From positions 1 through 64,000 of the forward strand of contig JAJFLZ010000037.1 of NCBI GenBank assembly GCA_021772435.1: 64,000 nt of DNA, read 5' to 3'. The position numbers were made by a program, and so were the translations under genes. Below are positions 26,719-34,893 of the stretch, in pieces (within the stretch, counting starts at the first letter, position 1; every line of letters starts with the position of its first letter). This DNA is from Chlamydiota bacterium (GTDB taxonomy: Bacteria; Chlamydiota; Chlamydiia; Chlamydiales; JACKPQ01). The notes below the pieces were generated by a model. The model worked only from the letters and a program-made list of their open reading frames with translations. It was not told the DNA's origin and ran no database searches.

Positions 26719-27277
26719 ATTATCTGCTGCAGATAAGAGTCAATTTCCAGCTTCATCTCTCCCAGAGATCGCCTTAATTGGTAGATCCAACGTAGGTAAA
26801 TCTTCTTTGATCAATCATTTGCTCAAAATGAAAAAATTAGCAAAGGTGTCTAACACGCCAGGTAAAACCCAACTCATTAACTTTTTTACCATCGATAATA
26901 TCCTAACCATGGTCGATTTACCTGGATATGGCTACGCTAAAGTTTCAAAGTCGATGAGAGAAGATTGGGGAGGTCTGATTGAGGATTATCTACATACTCG
27001 TAAAGATCTACAGCTTCTTTTGGTTTTACTCGACCTTAACCGAACTCCCAACGATGACGACCTAGCTTTTTTTGAATGGGCAAGACATTTTAAAAAACCC
27101 CTTCTGATTGTTTTTACAAAATGCGACAAATTAAACCAAAAGCAGCGACACTCTCAAATTCAAAAAAATTTAGAAGCATTAGGGCCTTCGAATGTGTTAC
27201 CCTACGTCCTGTACTCGATAAAGGATGGAAAAGCGCGCAGTGCTTTAATTCAGAAAATTCAAGAAGAGCTTAAATGA
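26684..27277 (+). CDS. engB: Ribosome biogenesis GTPase EngB (YsxC/YihA)
   Basis: Circular TRAFAC-class GTPase needed for assembly of the large ribosomal subunit. The 197 residues carry G1 GRSNVGKSS (near 32-40), G2 in NTPGKTQ, G3 DLPGYGYAKV and G4 TKCDK, followed by SIKDGKA in the G5 area. Length and architecture are normal for the family. It overlaps both neighbours (35 bp with tsaE, 4 bp with dnaQ), so the DUF2709-tsaE-engB-dnaQ block is one tightly coupled transcript. Confidence 0.94.
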   Translation: MKRLLFQQGTFELSAADKSQFPASSLPEIALIGRSNVGKSSLINHLLKMKKLAKVSNTPGKTQLINFFTIDNILTMVDLPGYGYAKVSKSMREDWGGLIEDYLHTRKDLQLLLVLLDLNRTPNDDDLAFFEWARHFKKPLLIVFTKCDKLNQKQRHSQIQKNLEALGPSNVLPYVLYSIKDGKARSALIQKIQEELK

Positions 27278-28023
27278 CGCTGCTAAAAAAAGCCCGTTTT
27301 GTTTGTGTCGACTGTGAAGCTACAGGCCTAGACCCAAAAAACGACCGCATCATTGAAGTTGCCGGAATTGATTTCACATTTGATGAAACAAGAGCAACTT
27401 ATGAATCATTGATTGACCCAGAAATACCGATCCCACAGGCATCAACTGACATCCACAATATTACTGATAGCATGATCGCAGGCAAACCAAAAATCGCAGA
27501 CGAATTGCAGCGTGTCTTAGATTTTATCGGACAAGGCCCTATCATCGGCCACAGCATTAGCTATGATATTGAGCTCATTGCCAATGCTGCAAATAAAGCT
27601 AATATTCCACACCACCTTCATACTTTAGCATTCATCGATACACTACGGCTCGCAAGACTTTATGACGAAAGCCCTTCTAATTCGCTTGAAGCTTTGCGTA
27701 AGCATTTTAACATTCCAGCCGAAGGCGCACACCGAGCCATGAGTGATGTCATCGTGAATATCCAAGTTTTCAAACACCTTGTGACAAAATTCACAACCGT
27801 TGAACAAATTCTCGAAAGACTCAAACGCCCTATTGTGCTTTCAAAAATGCCACTTGGCAAACATAAGGGCAGACCCTTTAGCGAAATTCCTCTCGAGTAC
27901 TTGCAATGGGCTCGCCATCAAAATTTCGATCTTGATCTTTCGACTTCAATCAACCAAGAGCTCAAAAAAAGAAAGAAAGGGCGCGGCTTTACACAAGCAT
28001 CAAACCCTTTCAGCGATTTATGA
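27274..28023 (+). CDS. dnaQ: DnaQ-family 3'-5' exonuclease
   Basis: DEDDh exonuclease, either the proofreading epsilon-type subunit or a general nuclease. In 249 residues the motifs are FVCVDCEATGLD (Exo I), IIGHSISYDIEL (Exo II) and GAHRAMSDVIVN (Exo III, His and Asp). A C-terminal segment of about 50 residues (KMPLGKHKGRPFSEIPLEYLQWA) matches the small DUF3820-like module found in several exonucleases. Chlamydia carries a comparable dnaQ next to tsaE (CT536-CT537 by memory). Start ATG overlaps the engB stop by 4 bp. Confidence 0.88.
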   Translation: MTLLKKARFVCVDCEATGLDPKNDRIIEVAGIDFTFDETRATYESLIDPEIPIPQASTDIHNITDSMIAGKPKIADELQRVLDFIGQGPIIGHSISYDIELIANAANKANIPHHLHTLAFIDTLRLARLYDESPSNSLEALRKHFNIPAEGAHRAMSDVIVNIQVFKHLVTKFTTVEQILERLKRPIVLSKMPLGKHKGRPFSEIPLEYLQWARHQNFDLDLSTSINQELKKRKKGRGFTQASNPFSDL

Positions 28024-28087
28024 TTTTATCACTTTGATGTTAAAAAATAATTCTTTCCGGTAAACTATCCCAGAAAAGGAGATAAAG

Positions 28088-29275
28088 ATGCCGATGACCT
28101 CTCTGCAGAGTCTAGACTTAAAAGAAAAGCGTGTGCTTGTGCGCGTCGATTTTAACGTCCCGCTGGACAAGTCTGGAAATATCACAGATGATACCCGTAT
28201 TCGACAAGCCCTTCCAACGATTAAGTACCTAATCAAGCAAGGCGCCAAAGTCATTTTGATGAGCCATCTTGGACGGCCAAAAGGGTCAAAAGATGAAAGC
28301 TCGTCATTGAGCCCTTGCGCTGACAGGCTAGGAGAATTGCTAGAGAGAGATGTTAAATTAGCACCCGACTGTATAGGGAAAGCAACGCAAACACTTGTCA
28401 TGGCTATGGAACCTGGCGATGTGGTATTGCTTGAAAATTTACGTTTTCACAAAGAAGAAGAGTCTCCAGATGATGAGTTTGCAAGCCAGCTAGCTGAATT
28501 GGGAGAAATTTATGTCAATGATGCCTTTGCTACAGCTCATCGAAAACATACATCAACGTATTTGCTACCATCCTTATTCCAAGATAAAGCAGCAGGCGGC
28601 TTTTTGATGGAAAAGGAAATCAACCATTTAACTCCTTTGGTTTTGCAGCCTAAGCGTCCATTTTACGCTATTTTAGGCGGTGCTAAGATTGAGTCAAAGC
28701 TAGGTGTTTTAAATGCGCTATTATCTAAAGTCGATGGATTGTTCATCGGAGGTGGAATGGCATTTACTTTCATAAAAGCCTCTGGCATCCCAATTGGCAA
28801 CTCTCTTTGCGATGACCACCTTCTGGATGAGGCGCGCCGCATTATGCAGACTTGCGAAGAAAAAGCCATTAAATTGTGGCTTCCAAAGGACATCATGATT
28901 GGCCGTGGGTTTACAGACGAGGCAGAATTTAAAACAGTCCCGACTAAAGATGGACTTCCAGATGGATGGCAAGGCATGGATATCGGCGAAGAAACCGTTA
29001 AAGAATGGTCCGAAGCTTTGAAATCAGCCGCTACGGTTTTTTGGAATGGTCCCATGGGCATTTTTGAGTTTGAGGAGTTTGCTAAGGGTACACAAGGGAT
29101 TGCCGAGACTCTTTCTGGTTTAGATGCCGATACGATTGTAGGTGGTGGAGATTCTGTTGCTGCGGTCAATCAATTAGAGTTAAGTAAAAATTTTACTCAC
29201 ATATCAACTGGTGGTGGAGCTGCTCTAGAATTTATTGAGCACGGCCATCTTCCTGGAATTGATATTCTATCTTGA
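28088..29275 (+). CDS. pgk: Phosphoglycerate kinase
   Basis: Glycolytic enzyme that makes ATP from 1,3-bisphosphoglycerate. The 395-residue chain has the family signature RVDFNVPLD, the substrate-binding SHLGRPKG, LRFHKEEE, the hinge region with AILGGAKIESKLGVL, and the nucleotide site WNGPMGIFEF and GGGDSVAA. AAAGGAGAT lies before the ATG. It follows dnaQ by 64 bp. The promoter of the nucleotide transporter overlaps its stop codon. Confidence 0.96.
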   Translation: MPMTSLQSLDLKEKRVLVRVDFNVPLDKSGNITDDTRIRQALPTIKYLIKQGAKVILMSHLGRPKGSKDESSSLSPCADRLGELLERDVKLAPDCIGKATQTLVMAMEPGDVVLLENLRFHKEEESPDDEFASQLAELGEIYVNDAFATAHRKHTSTYLLPSLFQDKAAGGFLMEKEINHLTPLVLQPKRPFYAILGGAKIESKLGVLNALLSKVDGLFIGGGMAFTFIKASGIPIGNSLCDDHLLDEARRIMQTCEEKAIKLWLPKDIMIGRGFTDEAEFKTVPTKDGLPDGWQGMDIGEETVKEWSEALKSAATVFWNGPMGIFEFEEFAKGTQGIAETLSGLDADTIVGGGDSVAAVNQLELSKNFTHISTGGGAALEFIEHGHLPGIDILS

Positions 29276-29299
29276 AAACAATCTTTCTATCCGTATAAT
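29272..29299 (+). promoter_or_regulatory. Strong promoter for the nucleotide transporter
   Basis: TTGAAA (29272-29277) and a consensus TATAAT (29294-29299) are 16 bp apart. The -35 hexamer overlaps the pgk stop codon. The predicted leader is about 54 nt and ends with an AAGGA ribosome site. This is the best -10 match seen in the window on the plus strand. Confidence 0.6.
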
Positions 29300-29359
29300 T
29301 GAAGGCATATCAGTTGTTGGAGATGTTTCTCGTTTTGACACCTTTTTTAAGGACAATTA

Positions 29360-30883
29360 ATGGAATTTGGTAAGCTCCGCCGTTGGATCTGGCCGATACA
29401 TCGTTTTGAGCTCAAAAGGTTTTTGCCCTTATTCCTTATCTATGGCCTGATTTGTTTCAATTATAGTTTATTACGTGCAGCCAAAGATGCCCTGGTGATC
29501 ACTGCACCATCCTCAGGCGCCGAGGCCATTCCATTTATCAAGGTTTGGGCAGTTCTGCCAATGGCTTTCTTAGTTACCTATCTCTTCACCCGTATTTCGA
29601 ATCGACTTGGTAGAGAGCGCACTTTTTTTGTCATGATCAGTATTTTTTTAGCTTTTTTTGCCCTCTTTGCTTTTGTGATCTACCCTTTTAAGGACACTCT
29701 GCATCCTCATGAACTAGCCGACAGGTTGCAAACATCTCTACCTAAAGGATTTAACGGGATGATTGCTATGGTGCGTAATTGGACATTTACCGCTTTTTAT
29801 GTCATGTCCGAGCTTTGGAGCACAATGGTCATGACCGTCCTTTTCTGGCAATTTACAAACCAAGTCGTTAATATCAATGATGCTAAACGGTTTTATGCCA
29901 TTTTTGGCCTATCTGCCAATATTTTCGCCACGATCGGAGGCCTCGTTGCTGCTTCTCTTTCGAGTGGGTGGATTGCCGCTGCTCTTAGTCGTTTTGATGA
30001 TCCATGGGGCTATTCCTTGATGCTAATTACAAGCGTTATCATTGTCATTGGTGTTGTCATTATGGGCATTTATCGTTGGTATTGCAAAAATGTCATCGAT
30101 CCGTCTCAAGCTGCAGAAGGGCGAACTAAGCCCAAGATTAAGATGGGTATGCGTAAAAATTTTGCTTACCTAGCTAAATCCAAATATTTAATATGTATTG
30201 CAGTCATCGTGTTAGCCTACAACATCGCACTCAATATGATTGAGGTTGTTTGGAAGGATCAGGTTAAACTGGTGTGCCCAACAGCTGCCGATTACAATGC
30301 GTATATGGGTAATATCATGGCCATCATGGGCGTACTCTCCACATTTATGGCCCTTTTCGTTACAGGCAGCAGTATTCGTCGTTACGGTTGGACATTTAGC
30401 GCGATGATTACGCCGGTAATCATGCTTGTAACAGGCGTTGCTTTTTTCTCTTTCCTTCTCTTCAAGGATTTTGGAATGGGATCGTTAGCGGCAATCGTTG
30501 GCATGACACCCCTAGCATTTGGAGTTATTCTTGGTACTATCCAAAACTGTTTTGCAAGGTCGTGTAAATATACGCTTTTTGACGCCACAAAAGAGATGTC
30601 CTTTATCCCTCTTAGCGAAGAGTGCAAGCTCAAAGGAAAAACAGCTATCGATGGCGTAGGATCTCGTTTAGGAAAATCAGGCGGTTCGCTGCTTCATTCG
30701 GGCCTGTTGCTCACCTTTGGCACAGTCTCGATGAGCACCCCTTACATTGCTGTCATACTCCTCTTTGTTGTAGGTGGTTGGATTATTGCAACCAAAGCTC
30801 TTGGCAGACAGTTTAAAGACCTAACTGAAACACAAAGAGAAATCCCCGATCTGGATACTGCAGCTCCAGCTAGCGCTGGTTAA
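29360..30883 (+). CDS. NTT-family ADP/ATP or nucleotide translocase
   Basis: Inner-membrane carrier typical of obligate intracellular bacteria and plastids. It exchanges host ATP for ADP or imports nucleotides with protons. The 507-residue protein has about twelve membrane segments and NTT hallmarks: LLRAAKDALVITAPSSGAEA near residues 38-57, FYAIFGLSANIF, NIALNMIEVVWKDQVK, and FDATKEMSFIPLSEE CKLKGKTAIDGVGSRLGKSGG near 414. The exact substrate cannot be told from sequence. In C. trachomatis the npt2 gene lies beside pgsA and sohB, and this locus has the same neighbours, so the proton-driven Npt2 type is the first guess. It has its own promoter and terminator. Confidence 0.92.
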   Translation: MEFGKLRRWIWPIHRFELKRFLPLFLIYGLICFNYSLLRAAKDALVITAPSSGAEAIPFIKVWAVLPMAFLVTYLFTRISNRLGRERTFFVMISIFLAFFALFAFVIYPFKDTLHPHELADRLQTSLPKGFNGMIAMVRNWTFTAFYVMSELWSTMVMTVLFWQFTNQVVNINDAKRFYAIFGLSANIFATIGGLVAASLSSGWIAAALSRFDDPWGYSLMLITSVIIVIGVVIMGIYRWYCKNVIDPSQAAEGRTKPKIKMGMRKNFAYLAKSKYLICIAVIVLAYNIALNMIEVVWKDQVKLVCPTAADYNAYMGNIMAIMGVLSTFMALFVTGSSIRRYGWTFSAMITPVIMLVTGVAFFSFLLFKDFGMGSLAAIVGMTPLAFGVILGTIQNCFARSCKYTLFDATKEMSFIPLSEECKLKGKTAIDGVGSRLGKSGGSLLHSGLLLTFGTVSMSTPYIAVILLFVVGGWIIATKALGRQFKDLTETQREIPDLDTAAPASAG

Positions 30884-30941
30884 AATATGCATAGCCACAC
30901 AAATCGTAATTTTATTATATATACCGAAGTAAACGCAAAAT

Positions 30942-30979
30942 GCGGGCTCGGGAGCCTCCTTTCCAGATCCCCGCTTTTT
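30942..30979 (+). terminator. Terminator after the nucleotide transporter
   Basis: GCGGG (30942-30946) pairs with CCCGC (30970-30974), followed by five T; the loop holds a nested GGCT/AGCC stem. An outer 8-bp inverted repeat, ATACCGAA (30921-30928) and TTCGGTAT (30988-30995), encloses the whole structure, which is more elaborate than an ordinary terminator. Confidence 0.6.
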
Positions 30980-31003
30980 CATTCACATTCGGTATGTTAG
31001 GTC

Positions 31004-31609
31004 ATGGAAGCTTTAGCTAGTTTTATCTCTGCTCATCAATCTTACGCCCACTGGCTCATCTTTGGTGCGATTTTACTAGCTGGTTTCGGCATTCCTATCA
31101 GTATCGATATCGTCATGATTTGCAGCGCGCTACTCGCTGCTAATATCATGCCCGATAAAATCGCATTACTTTTTTCCTTCACTTTAGCCGGATGCGTATT
31201 TTCTGCTTGGATCGCGTATTGGCTAGGTCGCACTGTGGGGCCAAAACTGATCAAGCTCCCCATCTTACGCTCTGCTTTAAGCGAAAACCGCATCGAGAAA
31301 ACTAAGGGTTTTTATCAAAAGTACGGTTTTATGACGTTTATCGTCGGAAGGTTTATTCCTTTTGGTGTCCGTAATTGCATTTTTATGAGCTCAGGCCTGT
31401 CTCGTATGTCGTTTGTAAAATTTGCCCTGTTTGACTTGATTGCCTGCGGCATTTGGGCATCACTTGCTTTTTATGCGTTCTTTGCAGCCTGCTCCAATTA
31501 CTCAGCTTTAGTCAGCTATGTGAAGATGTTCAATATTGCCATCTTCTCAACTTTCGCTGTAGCTGTTATTGGATTTGTCTGGTATAAGAAGAAAAAAACT
31601 TCGAAGTAA
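31004..31609 (+). CDS. DedA-family membrane protein
   Basis: The 201-residue membrane protein of the DedA/SNARE-associated family; members act as lipid scramblases, including undecaprenyl-phosphate flipping. It has five to six hydrophobic segments and family signatures GFGIPISIDIVM, AYWLGRTVGPKLIKLP (the G-x-x-x-G region), and FIVGRFIPFGVRNCIFMSSGLSRM with the conserved Arg-Phe-x-Pro. The last segment ends in a KKKKTSK tail. One base separates it from the CDP-alcohol transferase gene, so both lipid-related membrane proteins should be made together. Confidence 0.82.
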   Translation: MEALASFISAHQSYAHWLIFGAILLAGFGIPISIDIVMICSALLAANIMPDKIALLFSFTLAGCVFSAWIAYWLGRTVGPKLIKLPILRSALSENRIEKTKGFYQKYGFMTFIVGRFIPFGVRNCIFMSSGLSRMSFVKFALFDLIACGIWASLAFYAFFAACSNYSALVSYVKMFNIAIFSTFAVAVIGFVWYKKKKTSK

Positions 31610-31610
31610 T

Positions 31611-32120
31611 ATGTTTACGGTTTCAAATTGTCTGAGTGCTCTTAGAGCCCCGCTTGCACTATTGTTTGCTTTTGGATCTCCAATCGCAAGGCTATGGGCC
31701 GTTGTTCTAGCCATGTTTACCGATTCGGTTGATGGTTTCATCGCTAGAAGATCCCATACAGCAACGCGTTTCGGTGCTATTTTAGATCCCTTGATGGATA
31801 AATTTTTTGTCTATGTTTGCTTGGCGGTCTTACTCGGAGAAAATCAACTGGAGCTATGGCAAGCTGCTGCCATGCTATCTCGAGATGGAGCTTTAATTCT
31901 TTTTGCTATCTATCTTACAGCATTGCGCAAATGGCGTAATTATTCTTTCCGTTCGATTTTGTGGGGCAAAATTTCTACTGCTCTCCAATTTCTCGTTTTA
32001 ATTGCGTTAACAGTAAAACTTGATATTCCTTCTAGCTTTTATTTTGTCTTTATCGCTATGGGACTTTTGGCATTATACGAACTTTTTACAGCAGAAAGAA
32101 TTCAAATTCAAAAAAAGTAG
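31611..32120 (+). CDS. CDP-alcohol phosphatidyltransferase (PgsA-like)
   Basis: Membrane enzyme moving a phosphatidyl group from CDP-diacylglycerol to an alcohol, most likely glycerol-3-phosphate. The ATG at 31611 gives 169 residues; an in-frame upstream TTG would run into the previous gene. The full catalytic motif D-G-x2-A-R-x8-G-x3-D-x3-D is present in DSVDGFIARRSHTATRFGAI followed by LDPLMDK (near residues 38-64). Several membrane helices follow. Chlamydia has pgsA next to npt2 and sohB, which supports the name, but the acceptor alcohol is inferred. Confidence 0.85.
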   Translation: MFTVSNCLSALRAPLALLFAFGSPIARLWAVVLAMFTDSVDGFIARRSHTATRFGAILDPLMDKFFVYVCLAVLLGENQLELWQAAAMLSRDGALILFAIYLTALRKWRNYSFRSILWGKISTALQFLVLIALTVKLDIPSSFYFVFIAMGLLALYELFTAERIQIQKK

Positions 32121-32157
32121 TTGACGTTTGTGTGCACTTTAGCATAAGCTTGTAGCC

Positions 32158-32589
32158 ATGCGTAAAGTAGCACTCATCATGTTGACCTTTCTAATCGGAC
32201 TTTTCTCGCTAGTGGCAAGCCAGTCACCTTTCCCTCGCATTGGGGTTTCGACCATTGTGATCCGCGATGGCAAGATTTTAGTCGAAAAGGACACAGGCCA
32301 TCTGCCTGGTAGGCGCCTCCACTTTGGAGAGAGCCCGAGCGTTTGCGCCCTGAAGGAGCTGCAAGAAGGTACAGGCCTAACCGCCCATCAAACAAAAAAG
32401 ATTTCATGGACAAGTGAGGTCTTTGACCCATTAGATAAACATTACATCACACTCTTTGTGCTAGTAGACGATTTTGAAGGTAAAGTAAATTTAGAATCTC
32501 ACAAGTGGGTCGACCTCAACTCTCTCCCCGGCCCAGTTTATACGCATATAAAAGAAATTTCTCTCGATAAAATTGATTCCCTATCTTAA
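32158..32589 (+). CDS. Nudix-fold protein with signal peptide and degenerate Nudix box
   Basis: The 143 residues start with a clear signal-like segment (MRKVALIMLTFLIGLFSLVA), after which a Nudix domain begins (PRIGVSTIVIRDGKILVEK). The Nudix box at 52-74 departs from G-x5-E-x7-R-E-U-x-E-E-x-G-U: Gly52 is Arg, Arg66 is Lys, and the last Glu71 is Gly, while Glu58, Glu67, Glu70 and Gly73 remain. Loss of one metal ligand suggests weak or no hydrolase activity. A Nudix enzyme normally acts in the cytoplasm, so export would be odd. It may have been repurposed, or the N-terminal segment may act as a membrane anchor. It lies in a plus-strand run between lipid and transporter genes. Confidence 0.65.
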   Translation: MRKVALIMLTFLIGLFSLVASQSPFPRIGVSTIVIRDGKILVEKDTGHLPGRRLHFGESPSVCALKELQEGTGLTAHQTKKISWTSEVFDPLDKHYITLFVLVDDFEGKVNLESHKWVDLNSLPGPVYTHIKEISLDKIDSLS

Positions 32590-32598
32590 AATAGTTAA

Positions 32599-33813
32599 AT
32601 GAAATCGAACTTATTCATATTATTAGCCTTCTTTTTAGGTATAGCTGGAGGCGTGCTTGCCATTCCAGGCCTCTACCCAGCAGCAGGGCTGGTTGCTGAA
32701 CTTTTCCTCAATTTTTTAAAATTGATTAGCTTGCCCGTTATTTTCCTCTCGATAGTCGCAACAATTACTAATATGAGCTCGCTTGGCGAAGCCAAAACGC
32801 TTTTGCGCAAAATTTTGACGTATACCGTCATGACGACATTAATCTCTGCAGCAATTGGCTTAGCACTCTTTGTGCTAATCAAACCCGCAGCAACAGGCTA
32901 TATTCCATCGACTCCTATTCCAAATCTAAAGCTTCCAAGTTACGCCACTTTCATTAAAACACTTGTACCCAGTAATATTGTCACAGCTTTTGCAAGCAAC
33001 AACGTAGTCGGCATTGCCTTTATTTCAGCTATTTTAAGTTTTGCCATTCTAAAACTTCCCAAGTCGCATAAAGATCCATTGCAAAATGTTTTCCAAGCTC
33101 TTTTCCAAGCCTTGCTGAAAATCTCTGGTGGTATTAGCCGTATTTTACCGATAGGCGTTTTTTGCTTTACAACGCTGTTTGCCTTTCAATTTCGAGCAGG
33201 GGATAAGGATTTTGGCCCGCTCTTACTCTACACGTTTACCGTCATCGGCGCTAATTTGATCCAAGGATTAGTTGCTCTTCCCATTTTATTAAAATCCAAA
33301 GGGATCTCACCGATTAAGCTTGCAAAAGTTATGTTACCGGCCTTGGCAACCGCTTTCTTTTCCAAGTCTTCAAATGCTGCCCTGCCTCTTGCTCTTTCAA
33401 GTGCTGAAAAAGCCAAAATTGACCCCAAAGTCAGCTCGTTTAGCTTTCCGCTCTGTTCTGTGATCAACATGAACGGTTGCGCTGCTTTTATTTTGATCAC
33501 TGTGCTTTTTGTTTTAACAAGCTCTGGTTATCAGCTAACGCTTTTTGAGATGTTGCCTTGGATTGGCATCGCTTCGATTGCAGCGATCGGCAATGCGGGC
33601 GTCCCCATGGGATGCTATTTCTTGACCAGTGCATTCCTCGTAGGTTTCGATGTGCGCTTAGAGCTAATGGGCCTTATCCTGCCGCTTTACTCTCTATTTG
33701 ATATGGTTGAAACTGCTCTCAACGTTTGGTCCGACAGCTGCGTCACCGCTATTACAGACAAAGAGCTCAAAACAGCTCCTGCTACCAGCCTAAAAGAAAA
33801 ACCTTTTGCTTGA
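32599..33813 (+). CDS. Sodium/proton:dicarboxylate (SDF, DAACS) symporter
   Basis: Inner-membrane symporter for glutamate, aspartate or a related dicarboxylate or amino acid. In 404 residues it shows the SDF layout: TM1-6, then the hairpin-containing transport core with ATAFFSKSSNAALPLALSSA (HP1 serine-rich loop), CSVINMNGCAAFILI (TM7 NMDGT-type motif, here NMNGC), IGNAGVPMGCYF (HP2) and the last helix with a Asp/Asn-containing NVWSDSCVTAI. The family has roughly 400-430 residues. NMNGC instead of NMDGT changes a substrate/ion-binding Asp and may alter ion coupling. It may supply amino acids from the host. Confidence 0.85.
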   Translation: MKSNLFILLAFFLGIAGGVLAIPGLYPAAGLVAELFLNFLKLISLPVIFLSIVATITNMSSLGEAKTLLRKILTYTVMTTLISAAIGLALFVLIKPAATGYIPSTPIPNLKLPSYATFIKTLVPSNIVTAFASNNVVGIAFISAILSFAILKLPKSHKDPLQNVFQALFQALLKISGGISRILPIGVFCFTTLFAFQFRAGDKDFGPLLLYTFTVIGANLIQGLVALPILLKSKGISPIKLAKVMLPALATAFFSKSSNAALPLALSSAEKAKIDPKVSSFSFPLCSVINMNGCAAFILITVLFVLTSSGYQLTLFEMLPWIGIASIAAIGNAGVPMGCYFLTSAFLVGFDVRLELMGLILPLYSLFDMVETALNVWSDSCVTAITDKELKTAPATSLKEKPFA

Positions 33814-33867
33814 GAGCACTTTGGTTTAGACTGGCAATTTAAAGTACAAAGATTGTGAGGCCACTGT

Positions 33868-34893
33868 ATGGAAATTCAACAAGAATCTGTAATGCTGTCT
33901 GCTATGCGCGCTTTTTGCAAAGCCTTATTTGGCGCTGCCGGCTTTTTAATTGGCATCATTGTTGTCGGATTCATCGCTCTGCTTTTTTTAGGCGGCAGCT
34001 CTCCTACTGCTAAAACTGACCTCCTTGTCGCACCCGATGCAGAAGGGAATAAAGAGCTATTGCCGCACAACACACCTGTTATTTTACGCATCAACATTCA
34101 CGGCGTCATCGGAATGGACAAGCTAACTGGCAAGAATATTGAACTGCAACTGCAAGACTCACAAGGTCCCATGATCAAGAAAGGACGCGTAAAAGGCATT
34201 TTGCTCCATATGAATACACCTGGTGGAACTGTCAATGACTCCGATCAAATCTACCGTGCGCTAGAAGAATATCAAAAACGATTTAACGTGCCCGTTTACG
34301 CCTATATCGATGGCATGTGCGCATCTGGTGGCATGTATATTGCATCCAGCACTGAAAAATCACTTGCCACACCTGTGAGTGTGATTGGCTCTGTTGGAGT
34401 GCGATTAGGTCCAAATTTTAATATTTTTGATGTGATGCAAAAACATGGTGTCATGGAAAAAACACTGACTGCTGGTAAAGATAAAAATGCGCTCAGCCCT
34501 TTTAAGCAGTGGCAACCCGGAGAAGCTGACTCTATTCAAGCAATCGTAGATCACGACTATAACCGTTTTGTCGATATCGTCGTGAAAAGCCATCCCCGTC
34601 TTGATCGGAATAACTTGATTAATGACTACGGCGCCAAAGTTTTTGACGCGTCCAAGGCCGCATCTTTAGGCTATGTCGATAATGGAGACAGCAGCTACAG
34701 CCAAGCGCTTTTAGCCCTATGCGAAAAAGCTGGCATTAAACAAGATCAAAAATACCAAGTGATCGAACTTGTACCGCAACGGTTCTTTATTGCAGATTTG
34801 CTTGAAGGCAAAGCTTTGGGATTAGATAAACTGAAGTGGCTGTATGACACAAATATTAGCCATAAACTTCTCTACTTATACGACCATGGATAA
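33868..34893 (+). CDS. sohB: S49-family signal peptide peptidase / SohB-like protease
   Basis: Membrane-anchored serine protease, probably clearing signal peptides or misfolded exported proteins. The 341-residue protein has an N-terminal membrane helix (about 20-50), HMNTPGGTVNDSDQIYRAL, and DGMCASGGMYIASS with the catalytic Ser in ASGG, then VSVIGSVGVR; the general-base Lys is probably within AGKDKNALSPF. One S49 domain is present, as in SohB and SppA36. A GAGG site precedes the ATG. It overlaps polA by 8 bp; Chlamydia has the same sohB-polA-coaE-rho order. Confidence 0.88.
   Translation: MEIQQESVMLSAMRAFCKALFGAAGFLIGIIVVGFIALLFLGGSSPTAKTDLLVAPDAEGNKELLPHNTPVILRINIHGVIGMDKLTGKNIELQLQDSQGPMIKKGRVKGILLHMNTPGGTVNDSDQIYRALEEYQKRFNVPVYAYIDGMCASGGMYIASSTEKSLATPVSVIGSVGVRLGPNFNIFDVMQKHGVMEKTLTAGKDKNALSPFKQWQPGEADSIQAIVDHDYNRFVDIVVKSHPRLDRNNLINDYGAKVFDASKAASLGYVDNGDSSYSQALLALCEKAGIKQDQKYQVIELVPQRFFIADLLEGKALGLDKLKWLYDTNISHKLLYLYDHG

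Noticed and set aside
34844-34885. Longer start for DNA polymerase I
   Set aside because: The extra 14 residues lie inside the sohB coding region and lack family similarity; homologues begin at the MDKLYIIDA position.
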